A DNA stretch of 64,000 nucleotides from Deinococcus gobiensis I-0 (GCF_000252445.1 NC_017790.1:1098501-1162500), one strand, 5' to 3'; counted from the first letter of the stretch, positions 14,938 through 24,291 are shown. The notes: generated from the sequence alone by a model not told the origin. A program made the numbers and translations.

Positions 14938-15921
14938 ATGCTGACCCTGTACCCCGATCTGGGCGACCTGCTGCGGCTGCACCCTCAGTTCAACGCGGGC
15001 ACGGTCGCCGAGGCGCTGCGGGCCGCCGGGCAGCGCGAGGTGTGGTGGGCCAGCAGCGCCGATCCCGACCATCCGCTGCGCGACGCGCTTCCCGCCGCCG
15101 GATTCACCCTGCGCGGTGTGGCCCTGGAAGAGGGCGGCGCGCTGACCCCCGACTGGCAGTGGGCCGACCTCGAACGCGCCCAGCTCGAGAGCTTCCTGGC
15201 ACAGTACCCCCAGGGTCGCGGGCGCCTGCGGGCCGCCGCCGCCGCCGAGGCCGAACTGGGCGCGCTGCTGAGCCGTCCCCTCACCCCGGCCCGGGTCCTC
15301 TCGCCCGAGGTGCTGGACGGGGTCCGGGCCTACCACGAGGCCACCCGCGCCGCGCTGGACGAGGGGCCGGGCACCCGCTGGCAGGCCCGCCGCCTGGACG
15401 AGCTGGCCGCGCGGCTGGCGGCAGTGGAGGGCGCGGCGCTCGTGCCGCTCGACGACCTGCCGGGGGTACTGGAGCGCCTGCCGGAGGCCGTGCTGCCCCA
15501 GCTGGACACCCTGGTGCCCGGGGAGAGCAGCCGCCTGCGCGCCCTGGCCGACCGCGCGTGGCGGCTGCGCGACGACGACGACCTGAGCGCCCTGTTCACC
15601 GCCCTGACCCGAGAAACCGGTGACGCCGTGACCCCGCTGGCCGAATTGCGCGCGGCGGCGGGCGGGCTGGCCCTGGCGGCCGGCGACCTGGGCGAGGCCC
15701 GGACCCGGCTCGAGGCGGCTGCCCACGCCCTGCGCGGGGACGAGCCGCGCAGCCTCGCCGGGCTGGTCCTGGCCCGTCTCGGACAGGTGCGTGACATGCA
15801 GGGCGAGCGTGACCTCGCCCTGCGGACCTACCGCGCGGTGCTGGCCCTGGCCTATGCCCCAGAAGTGGCCCTGGAGACCGCCCGCAACGGTCTGGAGACG
15901 CCGTTCGGCTTCGGTGGGTGA
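14938..15921 (+). CDS. Hypothetical protein with helical-repeat C-terminus
   Basis: A 327-residue Leu/Ala/Arg-rich protein that I cannot assign. Predicted mostly alpha-helical; residues about 220-315 look like two or three TPR-like helical pairs ([40 protein letters not shown]). No signal peptide or membrane segment. It starts 4 nt after the (p)ppGpp synthetase stop and has no promoter of its own, so it is co-transcribed with it; whether it takes part in the stringent response is unknown. Confidence 0.8.
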   Translation: MLTLYPDLGDLLRLHPQFNAGTVAEALRAAGQREVWWASSADPDHPLRDALPAAGFTLRGVALEEGGALTPDWQWADLERAQLESFLAQYPQGRGRLRAAAAAEAELGALLSRPLTPARVLSPEVLDGVRAYHEATRAALDEGPGTRWQARRLDELAARLAAVEGAALVPLDDLPGVLERLPEAVLPQLDTLVPGESSRLRALADRAWRLRDDDDLSALFTALTRETGDAVTPLAELRAAAGGLALAAGDLGEARTRLEAAAHALRGDEPRSLAGLVLARLGQVRDMQGERDLALRTYRAVLALAYAPEVALETARNGLETPFGFGG

Positions 15922-15924
15922 GCC

Positions 15925-16656
15925 CTACACGCGCCGGATGAGGCCGGCCCGGACGTCCAGACGTTCGGCATGCAGCAGGTGCGGCTCGCCCAGGCCCATC
16001 AGGTCCAGGCCTAGCGGCGCGGCCAGCGTGTTCTCCCTGATCACGGCGCGCGCGCGGCGCAGCGGCCAGGGCCGGTGGGTGATCGGCCCCCGGTACACCC
16101 GGCCCTGGCGGTCGGCGCTGTAGAGGAACAGGCGGTGGGTCAGGAAGGCTTCCAGGCTGCCCTGCGGGGCGGTGAATTCCTCGCCTTCTGGCCGGTACGC
16201 GGCGGCGAAGCGCAGAGGGGGCTGGCCCCGGTGGGTGCGCAGCCCGGCGTAGCGCGTGACCCCGCGCTCGTGGCTGGCCCACAGCCGCGCGTCAAAGTAC
16301 GGCAGGTGGAACAGCCCGCGCGCCAGCCTCACCCCGAGGGCCTGGTCGGCGTCCAGGCTGTAGAACCAGACCCCCGGTACGCCGCCGACAGTCACGTAGG
16401 TCCGCAGATTCAGTTCGGCGAAGTCGCTCAGGCCCGGTACGGTGGGCAGGCCGCGCGGGGCCACGCCGGTCATGCGGAAGGGCACCACGCCCAGCCAGGC
16501 CTGCCCACCGTAGGTGTCCAGTTCCAGGCCGCGCGGCAGCCCCGGCGCGAGCAGGTGCGGCGCGACCGGCCAGTGCATGAAACACAGGTCGCGCCACACC
16601 ATGCGCAGGGCCCAGCCGGGCAGGTCGGGTCCGGTGGCGGGCGCGGCGGCAGTCAT
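15925..16656 (-). CDS. YqjF-like DUF2071 protein
   Basis: A 243-residue protein matching the DUF2071 pattern: an opening WRDLCFMHWPV, then LELDTYGGQAWLGVVPFRM, ELNLRTYV, GVWFYSLDAD and a YRGPITHRPWPL segment near the end. Structures of relatives show an acetoacetate-decarboxylase-like fold of unknown function. The ATG at 16656 follows a minus-strand TAGCCT box by 7 nt; a start 19 codons upstream is less likely. It converges with the preceding gene with 3 nt between the stops. Confidence 0.82.
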   Translation of the reverse strand: MTAAAPATGPDLPGWALRMVWRDLCFMHWPVAPHLLAPGLPRGLELDTYGGQAWLGVVPFRMTGVAPRGLPTVPGLSDFAELNLRTYVTVGGVPGVWFYSLDADQALGVRLARGLFHLPYFDARLWASHERGVTRYAGLRTHRGQPPLRFAAAYRPEGEEFTAPQGSLEAFLTHRLFLYSADRQGRVYRGPITHRPWPLRRARAVIRENTLAAPLGLDLMGLGEPHLLHAERLDVRAGLIRRV

Positions 16657-16754
16657 ACCCGGCAGGCTAGCGTGCCCCTGCCCGGCAGGCCGGGCGTCCG
16701 GAGACCTGCTCAAGGGGGCCTGAAGGTCAGCTCAAGGCGATTTCGTACCCCTTC

Positions 16755-16766
16755 GCGCAATTGCGC
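16755..16766. repeat. 12-bp perfect palindrome upstream of the four-helix-bundle gene
   Basis: GCGCAATTGCGC, 70-81 nt before the ATG at 16836. A TAGCCT box follows at 16782-16787 with 15 nt spacing from the TTGCGC half, so the palindrome could overlap a -35 region. Confidence 0.35.
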
Positions 16767-16835
16767 CTTCCCGCGACCTTCTAGCCTGCTGGAACGCGCG
16801 GGTCCGGACGGGCACCGCTCCAGGGAGAACCGAAC

Positions 16836-17300
16836 ATGCCCATGACCGACGATCAGGCCGTAGACCACCTCCAGAAGCTGCTGGGCACCGTACGTGACGG
16901 CGAAACCGGGTTCCAGGAAGCCGCCGAGCACGCCGAGGCCGCGTCCCTCAAGACCCTGTTCCAGGGCCGCTCGGCGCAGCGGGCCAAGCTGGCGACCGAG
17001 CTGGAAACCAAGATCAGCGAGCTGGGCGGCCAGCCCCGCGAGCGCGGCAGCGTGGGCGCGGCTCTGCACCGCACGTGGCTGAACGTGCGCGACGCCGTGA
17101 CTGGGCGCGACGACTACGCCGTGGTGGCCGAGGCCGAGCGCGGTGAGGACGTGGCCGTCGGCAACTACCAGGAGACGCTGGACGAGGGCGACCTGCCGGC
17201 CGACCTGCGCAGCTTCGTGCAGAGCCAGTACGACCAGATCAAGAGCAGCCATGACGAGATCCGTGACCTGAAGCACCGCATGGAAGCGGACAAGAAGTAA
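16836..17300 (+). CDS. PA2169/DUF2383-family four-helix-bundle protein
   Basis: A 154-residue all-helical, ferritin-like protein of the PA2169 (DUF2383) type: an N-terminal LQKLLGTVRDGETGFQEAAE helix, EAASLKTLFQGRSAQRAKLA, GSVGAALHRTW and a final helix ending HDEIRDLKHRMEADKK. In many bacteria such proteins are induced by stress; their biochemical role is not established. The ATG has an AGGGAG ribosome binding site about 9 nt upstream, in contrast with the leaderless genes around it. Confidence 0.88.
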   Translation: MPMTDDQAVDHLQKLLGTVRDGETGFQEAAEHAEAASLKTLFQGRSAQRAKLATELETKISELGGQPRERGSVGAALHRTWLNVRDAVTGRDDYAVVAEAERGEDVAVGNYQETLDEGDLPADLRSFVQSQYDQIKSSHDEIRDLKHRMEADKK

Positions 17301-17304
17301 TCCC

Positions 17305-17348
17305 GAATGGCGAAGGCCCGCTCCGTTGGGGGCGGGCCTTCACCATTC
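17305..17348. terminator. Bidirectional terminator
   Basis: Near-perfect 17-bp stem with one mismatch, including GAAGGCCCGC/GCGGGCCTTC, between the four-helix-bundle gene and the converging HAMP gene. Confidence 0.75.
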
Positions 17349-17385
17349 CGAGCGTCTGCCGCCGTACCTTCCGGCGGCGTGGCCC

Positions 17386-18918
17386 TCAGCTGCGGCGGCG
17401 GCGGCGCAGGCGGTCCATCGCGGCTTCCAGGCTCAGGCGCATACGTTCGAGGGCCTGGGCGAGGTCTCCGATCTCGTCGTTGTTGCCTGCGCGTACCGGC
17501 CGGGTCAGGTCGCCGAGGCTGATCGCGTCGGCGACCTTCACCAGTTCGGTGATGGGCTGCACGATGCGCCGCGCCGAACGCAGGGCCAGCCAGGCGGCCA
17601 GGGCCAGACCCGCCAGGGTCGAGAGCAGCACGAGCAGGGTGGTGCGCTGGAGGTTGCGGTCGGCCTGGGCGCTGGGCAGCCCCACCGTCACGCGCCGGAT
17701 GAGGTTGGCGTCGGTGGCGCTGGCCGCCGGGACCACGCTCGGGCGGCCGATCTCGTCTCCGACGACCGTCACGCGGCTGACGACGTAGGAGGTGCCGTTC
17801 AGGGACAGCGTGCCCCCGGTGGGGTGGCTGCCCACCCACTGGCCCAGCTCGGTGTTCAGGCGGTCGTTCTGGTCCGGCGTGCGCGAGCGCAGGTAGCTGG
17901 TGCCTCCCGGCAGCTCGACGCGTACGAACCCCACCTGCGAGTTCTTGACGATGTCGTCGATCTGGCTGAAGGCCAGGCTCTGGCTGCCGGTGGTCAGGTT
18001 GGTGCCCAGCGAGGCGGCCAGCACGCCCGCGTTGTCCTGCACGAGCTGACGTTGCAGCCCCGGCAGGAACAGCGCGAGCAGGGCCAGCGTCAGCAGGCTG
18101 GACAGCACCAGGGGCAGCAGGGTCCCGAGCGTGATCTGCTGGGCCAGGTTGCGGCGGCGGCCGGCCGGTTTGCCGTCGCTGACGACCGTCTCGGTCACGG
18201 CCGTCATGAATTCCGGTCCTTTGGGGGTGCTGGCGCGCTCGGGCGCCTCGGTGTCGGGGGTGCTCAGGGACCCGGCGAAGTCGGCCCAGTCGTCGCCGGC
18301 GGGTGCGGGCGCGCTGGCCGGGGCGGCGAAGGGGTCGGCCGCCGTCGCCAGCGGGGGCAGGGTCGCCGCCGCCGGGAGCCCGGTACCGCTGGGGGCCGCC
18401 CCGATGGGCGCCGCCGGTACCGGCATGGTCCGCACGGCCGTCGCCGCGCCGCTGCGTCCGGTCCTGGCCCAGTCGGGCAGACCGGCGTCCAGCCCCGTCT
18501 CGGCGGGGGCGGCCGCGAAGGGATCGGCGCTCGCCGCGGCCGGGGCAAAGGGATCGGCCGCCGCCCCGAAGGGCGAGGCCGCGCCCAGCCCACTCCCCGG
18601 CCCGAAGCCCGTAAAGCTGGTGCTGGACACGCTGGGGCTGGCCAGGGTGGGGGCGAGTACCGCGTCGTCCTCGGCCGGGCGGGCGGCCGGTTCCTCCGGG
18701 ACCTCTTCCAGGTTGGCGGGCGCGCCCACCACGGTCAGCAGTTCCAGCAGGAGTTCGGCGCGCTCGCGCGTGGTGGGTTTCATCAGGCGTCCGGCGCGGC
18801 GCGCGGCCAGACGGGCCGACTGCTCGGCGCTCAGGCCGAAGCGCTCGGTCAGCTGCTGTTCCAGCTCGGGCCGGATGGATTCGGGGACAGGCTGACGGAT
18901 GACGACGGTGTACTTCAT
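17386..18918 (-). CDS. HAMP-domain membrane protein without recognised output domain
   Basis: A 510-residue protein. Residues 1-75 form a compact alpha/beta region (KYTVVIRQPVPESI ... AELLLELLTVVGAP); about 76-265 is a Pro/Ala/Ser/Asp linker with repeated AAADPFA/ASADPFA-like units; TM1 is near 278-300, an extracytoplasmic segment follows, TM2 is near 428-448, and a HAMP domain (RIVQPITELVKVADAISLG) runs to the end. No kinase, cyclase or methyl-accepting signalling domain follows HAMP. The cytoplasmic N-terminal part may be the output. Start has a GAGG site 8 nt upstream. Last gene of a three-gene operon. Confidence 0.85.
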   Translation of the reverse strand: MKYTVVIRQPVPESIRPELEQQLTERFGLSAEQSARLAARRAGRLMKPTTRERAELLLELLTVVGAPANLEEVPEEPAARPAEDDAVLAPTLASPSVSSTSFTGFGPGSGLGAASPFGAAADPFAPAAASADPFAAAPAETGLDAGLPDWARTGRSGAATAVRTMPVPAAPIGAAPSGTGLPAAATLPPLATAADPFAAPASAPAPAGDDWADFAGSLSTPDTEAPERASTPKGPEFMTAVTETVVSDGKPAGRRRNLAQQITLGTLLPLVLSSLLTLALLALFLPGLQRQLVQDNAGVLAASLGTNLTTGSQSLAFSQIDDIVKNSQVGFVRVELPGGTSYLRSRTPDQNDRLNTELGQWVGSHPTGGTLSLNGTSYVVSRVTVVGDEIGRPSVVPAASATDANLIRRVTVGLPSAQADRNLQRTTLLVLLSTLAGLALAAWLALRSARRIVQPITELVKVADAISLGDLTRPVRAGNNDEIGDLAQALERMRLSLEAAMDRLRRRRRS

Positions 18919-18958
18919 ACAGGGTTCCTCACGGCGGGCCTCGGAACAGACGGCCGCA

Positions 18959-19375
18959 TCAGGTCAGGTTGCGCGCACGGAGCTGGCGCACGAAGGCGTG
19001 CAGCTGCGTCTCGCTGAGCTGTTCGGCGATGGCGGAGAGCAGCCCTTCCAGGCTGGGCGAGTCGCCCACTTCCTGGAGGGCGTCCTCCACGACGACCTCG
19101 CCGATGGGCCCGACGACGCTCAGCAGGCACTGTTCGACGCTTTCCTGGAGGGCGGGGGTCAGGGCCTGGGTGCGCTGCGCGGCGCGCTGGGTCCACTCGC
19201 CCGCCTGGGCCAGCGCCTGCGCGACCGCCTGGGCGCTCAGGCCCAGGTCGCGCCCGATCTCGGCCACGCTGCGCCGGCCGTCCACATGGTCCATGACCCG
19301 CCAGACCACGTAGGGCAGGGGGGTCTCGTCACGCAGCGCCGCCGGCCAGCGGGGCACGTCGCCGGGCAGGCTCAC
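18959..19375 (-). CDS. Small helical protein of the HAMP operon
   Basis: A 138-residue protein starting at a GTG that overlaps the upstream stop by 4 nt (GTGA). Residues about 15-60 look like a winged-helix or helix-turn-helix unit (RRSVAEIGRDLGLSAQAVAQ). Residues about 85-138 resemble a short helical domain found at the C-terminus of some bacterial signalling proteins (SVVGPIGEVVVEDALQEVG; AFVRQLRARNL); that match is from memory and weak. Probably an adaptor between its operon partners rather than a DNA-binding regulator, but this is inference. Confidence 0.75.
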   Translation of the reverse strand: MSLPGDVPRWPAALRDETPLPYVVWRVMDHVDGRRSVAEIGRDLGLSAQAVAQALAQAGEWTQRAAQRTQALTPALQESVEQCLLSVVGPIGEVVVEDALQEVGDSPSLEGLLSAIAEQLSETQLHAFVRQLRARNLT

Positions 19376-20211
19376 GCCGACTCCAGACCGGCGGCCAGCC
19401 ACAGGTCCTGCGTGCGCAGTTCGCTCAGCGGCAGCTCCTGAAGCCGCAGGCCCAGCCGGCGCAGGCTCAGGGTATAGGCGCTCAGCAGGGCGGGGCGCAA
19501 TTCGCCCACCGTCATGTCGCCCGACACCGACAGCACGCCCCCGCGCAGCCCGACCTCGTGCGCGAAGGGATCGAGCACCGGATGGTCGGCGGCGAGCTGC
19601 ACGCACACCTGCGCCCAGACCTCGCCCAGACCCGGATTCGCGCGCCAGGTCACGGCCAGCAGCTCGCGCCAGAAGGCCACCAGGCTGCCCAGGTCCAGCA
19701 GGTCCGAGGGCGAGAGGGTCACGCAGCGGCCCCCGTTGAGGGGCAGGCCGCCCCCGATCACCCGTCCGGCCTCCCAGGTCGAGCAGACCGCGCCGCTGAC
19801 CAACATGCCGCTGAAATACTCGGCCCGCAGGCGGTCCCGCAGCGCCGGCCAGGGCAGCTCGCGTGCCTGGGGCGGCGCGTTGCGGCAGCGCCAGACCTGT
19901 TCGGCCAGCGCGGCGTCTAGGCCGGTCAGCGACAGTTCGGCGCGCGGCAGGGCGCGCATGGCCGTGTCCAGCGGCACCTCCTGGCCGCCGGCGCTCACCC
20001 CGCCGCGCAGCTCGCCGCGGACCCACACGAAGCGCGCCCAGCGGCCCTGGTCGTGCAGGTCCAGCACGGCGCTGAAGTTCGGGTCGACGCGGCTTTCCAG
20101 GTCTTCCAGGGCCTCGGTCCACGGGTAGAAGTCGGTGCTGAGCTGGCGGTAGACCGCCTGATCCTGGGGGAGGGGCAGCCGGACAGCGGGGGTGGGTGCG
20201 GGTGAGGTCAT
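19372..20211 (-). CDS. Hypothetical protein, first gene of the HAMP operon
   Basis: A 279-residue soluble protein with no signal peptide. The N-terminal third (SAVLDLHDQGRWARFVWVRG, then AMRALPRAELSLTG) has the look of PATAN/DUF4388-like domains that feed signals to small GTPase or two-component systems, but the match is not firm. The middle has a Leu-rich helical region and the C-terminus another alpha/beta unit (GVLSVSGDMTVGELRPALLS). Its stop overlaps the next gene's GTG, so the three genes are tightly coupled. I cannot assign a function. Confidence 0.78.
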   Translation of the reverse strand: MTSPAPTPAVRLPLPQDQAVYRQLSTDFYPWTEALEDLESRVDPNFSAVLDLHDQGRWARFVWVRGELRGGVSAGGQEVPLDTAMRALPRAELSLTGLDAALAEQVWRCRNAPPQARELPWPALRDRLRAEYFSGMLVSGAVCSTWEAGRVIGGGLPLNGGRCVTLSPSDLLDLGSLVAFWRELLAVTWRANPGLGEVWAQVCVQLAADHPVLDPFAHEVGLRGGVLSVSGDMTVGELRPALLSAYTLSLRRLGLRLQELPLSELRTQDLWLAAGLESA

Positions 20212-20417
20212 GACAGGCTACCTGTAGGGAGAGGGGCGGGAGAAGGAATCCGGGGGCAGACGGCGCAGCAGGTGGGGACCGGCAGGAATGGACTCCATAA
20301 CACCGCCTGGGGTCTTACTTCACGCTTACATCGCCCTCATGGGCGGCGCGTGGCCGGGAAAGGCAGTCCAGGCCGCCGGACACCGCGCCGGGGGTACACC
20401 CTGCGCGGACCGGAAAA

Positions 20418-20447
20418 ACCCGCCCGGCGCGTCTAGGCCGGGCGGGT
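20418..20447 (-). terminator. Rho-independent terminator of the bacilliredoxin-like gene
   Basis: Perfect 11-bp stem ACCCGCCCGGC/GCCGGGCGGGT; on the minus strand it is followed by a run of five T. The region 20212-20493 around it holds no gene that I can support. Confidence 0.88.
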
Positions 20448-20480
20448 GGGTGGTCTGGGGGCCGGGTGGCCCAGGGGCCT

Positions 20481-20508
20481 CAGCCCAGGTCGTTCAGCCC
20501 AGGTCGTT
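20481..20508. repeat. Tandem 14-bp duplication over a stop codon
   Basis: CAGCCCAGGTCGTT occurs twice in a row. The junction carries the TGA (20494-20496) of the minus-strand gene, so the last codons and stop are repeated downstream of the functional stop. Confidence 0.9.
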
Positions 20509-21138
20509 CAGGAGGGTCTGGACGCGGGCCTTGAGGTCGCCGCGCTCCTGGGGGGCGCCGAGCTGGTGCAGCCCGCCGTGGTAGGCGTCGGGGTCACCGA
20601 ACAGGCGCGAGAGCAGCTCGAATTCGCGCTGGCTGCGCAGGCTGGCGTCGTCGCGGAACATCGTCACGTACTGGTCCTGGAAGGCCCACTCGCTGAGCTG
20701 GCCGTCGAGGAAGGCGTGCATCAGGCGGCGGTAGGGCTCGGCGTTGTCCTCGGTCGCCACGGCCCCCTCGCCGCTGCGGGCAGGCACGTGCGACTCGAAC
20801 ACGGGCGAGAGCGCCTCGGGGGTGATGTCCCAGTTGTTCACCTCGAACTGCGGCTCGCCCTGCTTGAACAGGATGAACTGCGGGCTCTGGTGCGTGATGC
20901 CGGTGCGCTGCGCGACGTGGTTGCTCGCCGGACGCCAGTCGACCACGCGGATGAAGCCCACGGGCAGCTCGTGGTTCTGGAGGAAGGTTTCCAGGACGCC
21001 GAAGCCCTGCATGGTCTTGTGGCAGGTGCCGGCCTTGAACACGGCGGCCAGCGGGTAGTCCTGGAGGAACTGGTCCACCTCTTCGGGCGTGGTCAGGGGC
21101 ACGAGCACCTGGGGGTCTTGGGAGGCCGTTTGGGTCAT
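20494..21138 (-). CDS. Monothiol bacilliredoxin-like protein with extra helical C-terminal domain
   Basis: A 214-residue protein. Residues 1-110 follow the YtxJ/BrxC pattern: a single active-site Cys in FKAGTCHKT, then [16 protein letters not shown] and NNWDIT. Such proteins remove bacillithiol from oxidised protein thiols, and Deinococcus makes bacillithiol. Residues about 125-214 are an added helical part ([33 protein letters not shown]) that recalls the self-protective colicin-immunity-like family; this second call is tentative. A TATGCT box lies 5 nt before the ATG. It has its own terminator. Confidence 0.8.
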   Translation of the reverse strand: MTQTASQDPQVLVPLTTPEEVDQFLQDYPLAAVFKAGTCHKTMQGFGVLETFLQNHELPVGFIRVVDWRPASNHVAQRTGITHQSPQFILFKQGEPQFEVNNWDITPEALSPVFESHVPARSGEGAVATEDNAEPYRRLMHAFLDGQLSEWAFQDQYVTMFRDDASLRSQREFELLSRLFGDPDAYHGGLHQLGAPQERGDLKARVQTLLNDLG

Positions 21139-21204
21139 GCCCCAGCATACCGCGCCCGCTTTACAAAACGAAGTGATACGGGTTGCGGTTGTCGCGGCCG
21201 GGGC

Positions 21205-22194
21205 TCAGTCCAGCGCCCAGACGTGGGCCTTGAGGTGCGTGGCCTGCGGGTAGTCCTCGCCGGGCGCGAGCTGCGTGCGGACCCGGCCCCGGCGGCCCGC
21301 CTGAAGCAGCCCGGCCGCCACCTGCCGCTCGAAACCCGCCGCCGGCACGCCCGCATGGTTGAGCAGCGCGAGAATCTGCCCGCCCGGCGCGGTCACGTCG
21401 GCGGCCTGGGCGATCAGGGCGGCGTAGTCGCGCTCCGAGCGCCACACCCCGGCCTTGCCGCGCGCGAAACTGGGCGGGTCGAGCACCACGAGGTCGAACT
21501 CGTCGCCCCGGCGCCGCAGCCGGCCCAGCCACTCGAACACGTCGCCGTACAGGAAGTCGGTGTCGGGGGCACCCAGGCCGCTCAGGGCGTAGTTCTCCTG
21601 TCCCCAGGCCATCACCTTGCGCGAAAGGTCCACGTTTTTGACGGTTTTCGCCCCGCCCAGCGCCGCACTCAGCCCGAAGCCGCAGGTGTAGGCGAAGGTG
21701 TTGAGCACCCGCGCGGGCGCGTGGGCCCGCACCCAGGCGCGTATGGGCCGGGCATCGGTGAACAGGCCCAGACTCAGGTCCGCGCCGGGCCGGATCACGA
21801 AGGGGACGCCGAGTTCCAGGGCCGTGACCTCGGCCCGCGCTTCGCCCCATACCGGCTCCGGCGGAGAGAGCAGCCCGCGCGCCACGTTCGCCAGGTGCCG
21901 GGCCTCGGCGGGGCGGCGCTTGAGGTAGATGCCCGCGAGGGGCGTTCCCGCTCCGGCCGCCGCCGCCGCGCAGTCGGCCGCCAGCCGCGCTTCCTGCGCT
22001 TCTCCGAGTTCCGCGTACAGGCTCAGCACGCCCGCGTCGCCCGCGAGCTCCAGACTGAACAGGCCGCCGGTCTCGGTGGTGTGCAGGCCCCGGTAGACCG
22101 TCGTGCCCTCCTGCGGCAGCCCGGCGCGGCGCGCGAGCAGGCGGGTCAGGTCGGGCACGGACAGGTCGGGCGCAGGAGTCTGGGGCGCGGGCAC
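21205..22194 (-). CDS. Class I SAM-dependent rRNA methyltransferase (RlmI-like)
   Basis: A 329-residue methyltransferase. The N-terminal part is PUA/EEHEE-like, the C-terminal two thirds a Rossmann methyltransferase with [18 protein letters not shown] (SAM motif I), [14 protein letters not shown], and the catalytic-region [10 protein letters not shown]. The pattern is that of the RlmI/RlmK group of 23S rRNA cytosine-5/guanine methyltransferases. The GTG at 22194 is chosen because a TAGACT box ends 7 nt before it; a 19-residue N-terminal extension is open but would include the promoter box. Confidence 0.85.
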   Translation of the reverse strand: MPAPQTPAPDLSVPDLTRLLARRAGLPQEGTTVYRGLHTTETGGLFSLELAGDAGVLSLYAELGEAQEARLAADCAAAAAGAGTPLAGIYLKRRPAEARHLANVARGLLSPPEPVWGEARAEVTALELGVPFVIRPGADLSLGLFTDARPIRAWVRAHAPARVLNTFAYTCGFGLSAALGGAKTVKNVDLSRKVMAWGQENYALSGLGAPDTDFLYGDVFEWLGRLRRRGDEFDLVVLDPPSFARGKAGVWRSERDYAALIAQAADVTAPGGQILALLNHAGVPAAGFERQVAAGLLQAGRRGRVRTQLAPGEDYPQATHLKAHVWALD

Positions 22195-22201
22195 GCCGCG
22201 C

Positions 22202-22207
22202 AGTCTA
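22202..22207 (-). promoter_or_regulatory. -10 box deciding the start of the methyltransferase gene
   Basis: Minus-strand TAGACT ends 7 nt before GTG 22194; it lies within the longer possible reading frame and so argues against the upstream start. Confidence 0.65.
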
Positions 22208-22225
22208 GCGGCCCGCCAGAAGAAA

Positions 22226-22282
22226 GCCCGCCACGGGAAGAAGGCGGGCAAAGGTCCTGCGCGCGGCGTCCGGGCGCGCAGG
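22226..22282 (-). terminator. Terminator of the amino-acid-binding protein gene
   Basis: Two hairpins: CCTGCGCGC/GCGCGCAGG (22256-22282) and GCCCGCC/GGCGGGC (22226-22249), the latter followed on the minus strand by TTTCTTCT. Confidence 0.75.
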
Positions 22283-22300
22283 CCGGCAGAGGGCCGGGCC

Positions 22301-23065
22301 TCAGCTCTTGCAGCTCGTGTCCTGGGCGAAATACTTGTTCAGCAGGGCCTTGTAGGCGGGGGTACGCAGGTAGCGCCCCAGCGAGACGTTGACGGCCTGA
22401 CGCAGCGACTCGTTGCCGCCCTTGATGGCGATGCCGTTGGGCGAGGACCACAGCGCGGGGCTGAAGTGGATGGGCAGTTTGGGGTACAGGCGCTGGAAGG
22501 TCGGCCCCATGGCGGTAAAGGCGTAGGTGGCGTCGGCCTGCCCGGTCAGCACCGCGCGGATCACCTCGACGTTGGTGTCGAAGGGCCTGACCGTCTTCTC
22601 GAAGGGCAGCTTGCCCACGTAGGTCTCGAAGATCGAGTTGCGCGGCACGGCGATGGTCTTGCCCGTCAGGTCGGTGTTCTTGTCGTAGTTCCCGAGCGAG
22701 GCGATGGATACGCCGCTGCAGTTGTACGGCACCGAGAAGTCGAAGCGGTTTTCGCGCGTGCTGGTGATGACCAGGTTGTTCATGACGAGGTCGACCTTGT
22801 CCTGGTCGAGCGCCGTGAGCAGGTCGTCGGCAGGCACCTGCTCGAAGATGACGCGCAGGTTCATGGCGCGCGCCACTTCCTGGATGAGGTCGGGCTCGAA
22901 GCCCACCATGCTCTTGCCGGCGCTGAGGTTGAAGGGCGCGACGTCGCCGGGCATGCCGACCCGCAGCACGCCGATGTCGCGGATCTGGTCGTAGGGGCGG
23001 GCCTGGGCGCCGCCCAGGAGCAGGAGGGGAAGGGCGAGCAGGGTCAGAATGCGGCGGGACAACAT
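22301..23065 (-). CDS. Amino-acid ABC transporter substrate-binding protein
   Basis: A 254-residue family 3 solute-binding protein with a signal peptide ([14 protein letters not shown]). Seen are [16 protein letters not shown], the conserved [14 protein letters not shown], the ligand-site segment [15 protein letters not shown] and [12 protein letters not shown] polar amino acid is the usual ligand. No permease or ATPase gene is adjacent. A GAGG ribosome binding site lies 6 nt before the ATG. The 278 bases upstream (23066-23343) form a long leader with a GTTCCC/GGGAAC hairpin and a possible TACCCT -10 box but no recognisable riboswitch. Confidence 0.87.
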   Translation of the reverse strand: MLSRRILTLLALPLLLLGGAQARPYDQIRDIGVLRVGMPGDVAPFNLSAGKSMVGFEPDLIQEVARAMNLRVIFEQVPADDLLTALDQDKVDLVMNNLVITSTRENRFDFSVPYNCSGVSIASLGNYDKNTDLTGKTIAVPRNSIFETYVGKLPFEKTVRPFDTNVEVIRAVLTGQADATYAFTAMGPTFQRLYPKLPIHFSPALWSSPNGIAIKGGNESLRQAVNVSLGRYLRTPAYKALLNKYFAQDTSCKS

Positions 23066-23290
23066 GGGAAACCTCGGGGGGAGTGGGAAGGTGGGCGCGC
23101 AGCGCCGTCGGTCCGGCGCTCGGCCGGAGGGTGGAGGAACAAAGGGGCGGCCGTGTTCCCAGGGGGGCGGGAACCGTGTTCGCCGGAAGGAGGGTCCACG
23201 GGAGCTTCAGGGTAGGTGCAGAGGTCTGACAGCCTCCTCACGGCTGACCGCCGTCCGGTCCCTTTAATCCTGGTGGCCCGCCAAAGCGCA

Positions 23291-23315
23291 AGCGCCCCGG
23301 CACGGGGCCGGAGCG
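23291..23315 (-). terminator. Possible terminator of mraY
   Basis: GCCCCG/CGGGGC stem with 3-nt loop and further flanking pairing just 3' of mraY; no clear T-run. Confidence 0.45.
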
Positions 23316-23343
23316 CAGCAGGGGAACGCCGTGGAGCCTGGGC

Positions 23344-24291
23344 TCAGGGTCGGCCGCCCAGCAGCCACCACGCCACGCCGGTCATGACGGCCGTGATGAC
23401 CCAGAAGCGCACCGTGACGTGCGTCTCGGGCCAACCCAGCAGCTCGAAGTGGTGGTGGATGGGCGCCATGCGGAAAAAGCGCTTGCCGGTGCGCTTGAAG
23501 TACGCCACCTGGATGACCACGCTGAGCACCGCCACGACCGGAATGAGGGCCGCGACCGGCAGCAGCCACACGTCGGCGTACAGCACGTAGGCCCCGGCCG
23601 CGACCGCCCCGATGGCGTGGCTGCCCATGTCGCCCATGAACACGCGCGCGGGCGAGGCATTGAACCACAGGTAGCCCAGCAGCGCGGCCACCAGCAGCGC
23701 CGCCGAGGGCGACAGGGCCACCAGCGGCAGCAGCACGATGATGCCCACGCCCGCCAGCAGGCCGTCGAGCCCGTCGGTGAAGTTGAAGGCGTTGACCGAC
23801 CCGATCATCACGAAGGTGAGCAGCAGCGCGTCCCACAGCGGCGCGCCCAGGAGCAGGGGCCCGCCCAGCCCCGGCAGCAGTTCGTGGCTGGCGAGCGGCG
23901 CGGCGGCGAACCCGAAGACCAGTCCGACAAGCAGTTGCAGCGGGAATTTCTCGCGCGCCAGCAGCTCTTTCTTGCCACCGACCATGCGCGAGCGGACCTT
24001 CAGGAGGTCGTCGATGCCCCCGATGACCCCCATGCCCAGCGCCGCGAGCATGATGACCAGTTCGCGTCCGTCGCCGCCGCGCCCCGAGAGGTACAGCGGA
24101 AAGAACGCCAGCGCCAGCGCCAGCACGAAGGGCACGCCCCCGGCCGTCGGCGTGCCCTCCTTTTTCAGGTGGGTCTGGGGGCCGTCCTTGCGGACCGGCT
24201 GACCCCAGCCGCGCGCCTTGCTCACGCGGATGAACAGGCCGACCAGAAACCACGACAGCAGCGCCGTGACCAGGGTCCAGGGCACGCTCAC
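23344..24291 (-). CDS. mraY: Phospho-N-acetylmuramoyl-pentapeptide transferase
   Basis: A 315-residue polytopic membrane enzyme that moves phospho-MurNAc-pentapeptide from UDP to undecaprenyl phosphate, making lipid I for peptidoglycan. MraY signatures are intact: [22 protein letters not shown] (Asp-Asp), [25 protein letters not shown] and the [10 protein letters not shown] loop. Length is slightly short for the family (often 320-360) but all catalytic segments are present. It starts with a GTG at 24291. It is not in a mur cluster here; a short upstream open frame ends exactly at its start. Confidence 0.95.
   Translation of the reverse strand: MSVPWTLVTALLSWFLVGLFIRVSKARGWGQPVRKDGPQTHLKKEGTPTAGGVPFVLALALAFFPLYLSGRGGDGRELVIMLAALGMGVIGGIDDLLKVRSRMVGGKKELLAREKFPLQLLVGLVFGFAAAPLASHELLPGLGGPLLLGAPLWDALLLTFVMIGSVNAFNFTDGLDGLLAGVGIIVLLPLVALSPSAALLVAALLGYLWFNASPARVFMGDMGSHAIGAVAAGAYVLYADVWLLPVAALIPVVAVLSVVIQVAYFKRTGKRFFRMAPIHHHFELLGWPETHVTVRFWVITAVMTGVAWWLLGGRP

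Noticed and set aside
23066..23343. Riboswitch in the long leader of the amino-acid-binding protein gene
   Set aside because: A GTTCCC/GGGAAC hairpin is visible but no conserved core of glycine, lysine, SAM or T-box elements could be found.
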